A stretch of 7,964 nt of DNA from positions 1-7,964 of the forward strand of contig JAATGE010000311.1 of NCBI GenBank assembly GCA_015654825.1. Reading direction: 5' to 3'. A model generated the notes under the pieces. It saw only the letters and a program-made list of their open reading frames with translations. It had not been told where the DNA came from and ran no database searches. Made by a program: the position numbers and the translations under genes. Below, one piece after another: positions 6,132 to 7,964 of the stretch. Source of the stretch: Rhodospirillales bacterium (lineage in GTDB: Bacteria > Pseudomonadota > Alphaproteobacteria > Acetobacterales > Acetobacteraceae). The stretch's first letter is position 1. Each line of letters starts with the position of its first letter.

Positions 6132-6551
6132 TTACAGCAGCGCCAAGGAAGCCAGTTCGCGGCGCAACTTCTCCGGCAACTGCGCGGTCGTCCCGGTCGC
6201 GGCGGCCTCGTCGGGCGGCGCGTCGGCGGCGGCGAGATAGCGCCAGCCCTGAAACGGTTTCATCAGCCGCCCGCGCACCGGCACCAGGTCGGCGTGCAGC
6301 ACCAGATCGGTGCAGCGCGTGCCGTCGGCCTGTTTCGCTTCGCGAATGTCAACGATGCGTTGACGGACCGAGATCACGCCTGCGATGACCCAGTAGATTG
6401 AGCCGCCATCGAGGATTTCCGTGGCGCGCTTGGGGAAATTGCGGGTGCGATGACGCAGCGGCGGCGATTGTTTCGCTCGCGCCGCCTGCCAGGTCCGCAC
6501 GTCGTCCAGGGTTTTGGCGCCGACCGCGAGCTTGATCAGGTGCAGCGTCAC
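6132..6551 (-). CDS. DUF1489 family protein
   Basis: A 139-aa protein from GTG 6551 to the stop at 6132-6134. It has the landmarks I associate with DUF1489: the start TLHLIKLAVG, then RHRTRNFPKRATEILDGGSIYWVIAGVISVRQ-type core (residues about 34-64) with PKR, EILDGGSxYWVI and RQRIxDI, then LVLHADLVPV, and near the C-terminus the PFQGWRYL block (99-106). The length is that of the whole family, so it is complete. The biochemical role of the family is not known to me; the protein looks cytoplasmic and has no signal or membrane segment. It starts 21 bp after the membrane-protein stop and is the last gene of the probable purN operon. The upstream ribosome site is weak, and translation may be coupled to the preceding gene. 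Confidence 0.9.
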   Translation of the reverse strand: MTLHLIKLAVGAKTLDDVRTWQAARAKQSPPLRHRTRNFPKRATEILDGGSIYWVIAGVISVRQRIVDIREAKQADGTRCTDLVLHADLVPVRGRLMKPFQGWRYLAAADAPPDEAAATGTTAQLPEKLRRELASLALL

Positions 6552-6572
6552 CGGCCCGGGCGGCCGCGGCGG

Positions 6573-6797
6573 CTACAGGAAGATGAAGATCAGCGCGACG
6601 ATGACCGGCAAGGCCAGCACGTGGAAGAACGTGAAACCGGCGAATGCGCACCACCACAGCCAGGCGCAGAAATACAGCAGGCTCGCGGCGGCCTTCACCG
6701 TCAGCGCCGTCAGGCTGTGCCAGAAACTCATGCGGTCGGCGAGGAAGCTCGCTTCGGTCAGCGGGGCGGCGGGCTGGGCGATATGGGCGTCGGCCAT
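6573..6797 (-). CDS. Small two-helix membrane protein, possibly oxidase subunit IV-like
   Basis: A 74-aa protein from ATG 6797, with a GGGGAA ribosome-binding site 6 nt upstream. A hydrophilic N-terminus (1-28) is followed by two hydrophobic segments, about 29-50 (rich in Trp and Cys: CAWLWWCAF) and 55-74, ending IFIFL. The segment LADRMSFWHSLTALT resembles the D-R-x-x-F/W start of short aa3-type cytochrome c oxidase subunit IV proteins of alphaproteobacteria, but those usually have a single helix, so the assignment is weak. It lies 39 bp after purN and 21 bp before the DUF1489 gene on the same strand, so the three are probably cotranscribed. Its small size and spacing, start site and membrane pattern argue that it is real. 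Confidence 0.7.
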   Translation of the reverse strand: MADAHIAQPAAPLTEASFLADRMSFWHSLTALTVKAAASLLYFCAWLWWCAFAGFTFFHVLALPVIVALIFIFL

Positions 6798-6836
6798 GGG
6801 GGTTCCCCGGCAGGGTTGTGCGTGATCCAGCGCGTT

Positions 6837-7472
6837 CTAGGGGCTAGCGGTCGCCTCGGGCAAGGGGTTCAGCAGCGACGCGGATGGGGAGGCCGCGATG
6901 GCGGGTTCGCCGGCGGCCAGGCGCAGGGCCAGCGGATACAGCACATGCTCCTGCGCCAGCACGCGGGCGGCGAGGTCGGCTTCGGTGTCGTCCGGCAGCA
7001 CCGGCACCGCGGCCTGCGCCACGATTGGTCCGGCGTCCGCCTCCTCCGTCACGTAATGCACGGTGCAGCCGTGCAGCTTGGCGCCGGCGGCCAGCGCGCG
7101 GGCGTGGGTGTCGAGGCCGGGAAAGGCGGGCAGCAGGCTGGGGTGGATGTTCAGCATGCGGCCGGCCCAGGCTTGCACCAGGAACGGTGTCAGCAGCCGC
7201 ATGTAGCCGGCGAGGCACACCAGCTGCACGCCACGCGCGCGCAGGGCGGCGTCGAGCGCCGCTTCATGGGCGGCGCGGTCCTTGCCGAACGGCTTGTGGT
7301 CGATCGCCAGGGCCTCGATGCCGGCGGCGCGGGCGAGGTCCAGGCCGGGGGCGGCGGGGCGGTTGGAGATGACGGCGACGATCTCGGCCGGGTAGCCGGG
7401 GCGCGCCGCGGCACGCAGCAGGCTGGTCATGTTGCTGCCGCGCCCGGAGATGAGGATGGCGGTGCGGGTCAT
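6837..7472 (-). CDS. purN: Phosphoribosylglycinamide formyltransferase (GART 1)
   Basis: A 211-aa cytoplasmic enzyme of purine synthesis. It transfers the formyl group of 10-formyl-tetrahydrofolate to glycinamide ribonucleotide, giving formyl-GAR. Start ATG 7472 gives TRTAILISGRGSN, which aligns with the phosphate-binding N-terminus of the family. Catalytic residues are present: N108 and H110 in NIHPSLLPAF, and D146 in EEADAGPI (E. coli N106, H108, D144). VCLAGYMRLL (85-94) and HGCTVHYV (134-141) are also typical. The length is normal, with a slightly extended C-terminus. No Shine-Dalgarno sequence precedes the ATG; the leader is pyrimidine-rich and is taken up by a hairpin repeat that begins 7 bp upstream. 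purM, the frequent partner, is not adjacent within the window. It heads a probable three-gene operon with the 74-aa membrane protein and DUF1489. Confidence 0.96.
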   Translation of the reverse strand: MTRTAILISGRGSNMTSLLRAAARPGYPAEIVAVISNRPAAPGLDLARAAGIEALAIDHKPFGKDRAAHEAALDAALRARGVQLVCLAGYMRLLTPFLVQAWAGRMLNIHPSLLPAFPGLDTHARALAAGAKLHGCTVHYVTEEADAGPIVAQAAVPVLPDDTEADLAARVLAQEHVLYPLALRLAAGEPAIAASPSASLLNPLPEATASP

Positions 7473-7478
7473 GGGGAG

Positions 7479-7533
7479 AGGAAGGCCAGGGGCTTTGCCC
7501 CTGGACCAAGCTGGGGACAAGTCCCCAGACCCC
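7479..7533 (-). repeat. Dispersed twin-hairpin repeat, copy C
   Basis: Read on the minus strand it matches copies B and D: GGGGT, a stem of CTGGGGAC with GTCCCCAG (7511-7518 and 7521-7528), a linker, then a stem of CCAGGGGC with GCCCCTGG (7486-7493 and 7497-7504), and a CCTTCCT tail. The first stem has an A-T pair where copies B and D have C-G, and the second is one pair longer than in B and D, so pairing is kept. It ends 6 nt short of the purN start codon and fills its leader. Confidence 0.85.
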
Positions 7534-7534
7534 A

Positions 7535-7542
7535 TTTATAAA
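7535..7542 (-). promoter_or_regulatory. Isolated AT-rich TTTATAAA box upstream of purN
   Basis: This is the only clearly AT-rich spot in the 219-bp purN upstream space and resembles a -10 element on the minus strand. I find no matching -35 hexamer at 16-18 bp, and transcripts from it would carry both hairpins of copy C before purN. It is a weak promoter candidate. Confidence 0.2.
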
Positions 7543-7557
7543 GAATTGTTGGGACGT

Positions 7558-7605
7558 CCCCGGCGAAGCCAAGAACATTTCGCCTGCTTACCGGCTTCGC
7601 AGGGG
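7558..7605. repeat. Inverted repeat inside the second repeat pair
   Basis: CCCCGGCGAAGCC (7558-7570) is the inverted complement of GGCTTCGCAGGGG (7593-7605) with one mismatch, around a 22-nt loop. It sits in the space between copies C and D, so the whole 195-bp interval can fold into one branched structure. Confidence 0.6.
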
Positions 7606-7634
7606 AGCCGATGCAAAGCCGCGTAGCGCTATTG

Positions 7635-7687
7635 GGGGTCTGGGGCCTCAGGCCCCAGCGGGTCCAGGGCAGAGCCCTGGCCTTCCT
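7635..7687 (+). repeat. Dispersed twin-hairpin repeat, copy D
   Basis: Stems are CTGGGGCC (7640-7647) with GGCCCCAG (7651-7658), and CCAGGGC (7664-7670) with GCCCTGG (7674-7680). The parts outside the loops are almost identical to copy B. The tail ends 4 bp from the stop codon of the minus-strand ABC transporter gene, so it forms the start of that gene's 3' untranslated region. Together with copy C it makes inverted ends of roughly 55 bp. Confidence 0.85.
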
Positions 7688-7691
7688 TGCC

Positions 7692-7964
7692 TCAATCCGC
7701 AAAAGCCTGACTCCGAACCAGCCGCGCATACACCGAGTCCAGCGCCATCAGTTCGGCGTGCGTCCCCTGCTCCACCGCGACGCCCTCGGCCAGCACCACG
7801 ACGAGGTCCGCGTCCTTCACGGTGGAGAGCCGGTGCGCCACGACGATGGTGGTTCGCCCGGCGCGCAGGCGCGCCAGCGCCGCCTGCACCGCGGCTTCGC
7901 TATCGGCATCGAGCGCGCTGGTCGCTTCGTCGAGCAGCAGCACGCGCGGATGGCGCAGAAGGGC
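7692..7964 (-). CDS. ABC transporter ATP-binding domain, C-terminal part (5' end outside window)
   Basis: Ninety residues are visible, ending at the TGA at 7692-7694; the gene continues beyond the window. The segment holds Walker B with its catalytic Glu ([12 protein letters not shown]), the D-loop, and the H-loop in [16 protein letters not shown], then the usual tail [27 protein letters not shown]. Walker A and the LSGGQ signature lie outside. [10 protein letters not shown] and GTHAELM are most typical of exporter-type half-transporters with a fused membrane domain (MsbA-like), so ATP-driven export is likely. The substrate cannot be told. Confidence 0.93.
   Translation of the reverse strand, partial: ALLRHPRVLLLDEATSALDADSEAAVQAALARLRAGRTTIVVAHRLSTVKDADLVVVLAEGVAVEQGTHAELMALDSVYARLVRSQAFAD

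Noticed and set aside
6450..7541. 363-aa plus-strand frame opposite purN and its neighbours
   Set aside because: Gly/Arg/Gln-rich with no domain; purN on the other strand has all its catalytic residues.
7469..7729. Minus-strand 86-aa frame across repeat copies C and D
   Set aside because: It consists of translated repeat sequence and is interrupted by nothing recognisable; no ribosome site.

Overview
The window is GC-rich DNA, most likely from an alphaproteobacterium. I favour Acetobacteraceae (order Rhodospirillales) for two reasons. A DUF1489 gene, a family I associate with alphaproteobacteria, lies downstream of purN. The intergenic spaces also hold twin-hairpin repeats (GGGGTCTGGGG...CCCCAGCGGGTCCAGGG type) that I recall as common in Acetobacteraceae. 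This placement rests on recognition, not on a search.

Left half (1-5277): a quinoprotein and TonB-transport block. The 3' part of a PQQ-type beta-propeller protein (2-919, +) converges on a LuxR/NarL-type response regulator (946-1569, -). That regulator is divergent from a TonB-dependent outer-membrane receptor (1788-4244, +), which is followed 55 bp later by a secreted YVTN/YncE-type beta-propeller protein (4300-5277, +). The 218-bp space between regulator and receptor is rich in dyad symmetries that could be operators. Receptor and propeller look like one operon. In E. coli the PQQ importer PqqU (YncD) is encoded next to YncE, so the best working idea is a regulated outer-membrane uptake system linked to PQQ or quinoprotein metabolism. 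The ligand is not proven here.

Middle (5278-6131): a 300-bp gene-free space holds a head-to-head pair of hairpin repeats. A small secreted four-cysteine protein of unknown function follows (5578-5985, -).

Right half (6132-7964, all -): a probable operon of purN (purine synthesis), a 74-aa membrane protein and a DUF1489 protein. A second inverted pair of the same hairpin repeats sits just upstream of purN. Beyond it is the C-terminal end of an ABC transporter ATPase that runs off the window. The two repeat pairs span almost the same length (193 and 195 bp), have unrelated interiors, keep their stems by paired changes, and abut gene ends or starts closely.

No tRNA, rRNA, CRISPR array, transposase or phage gene was seen.
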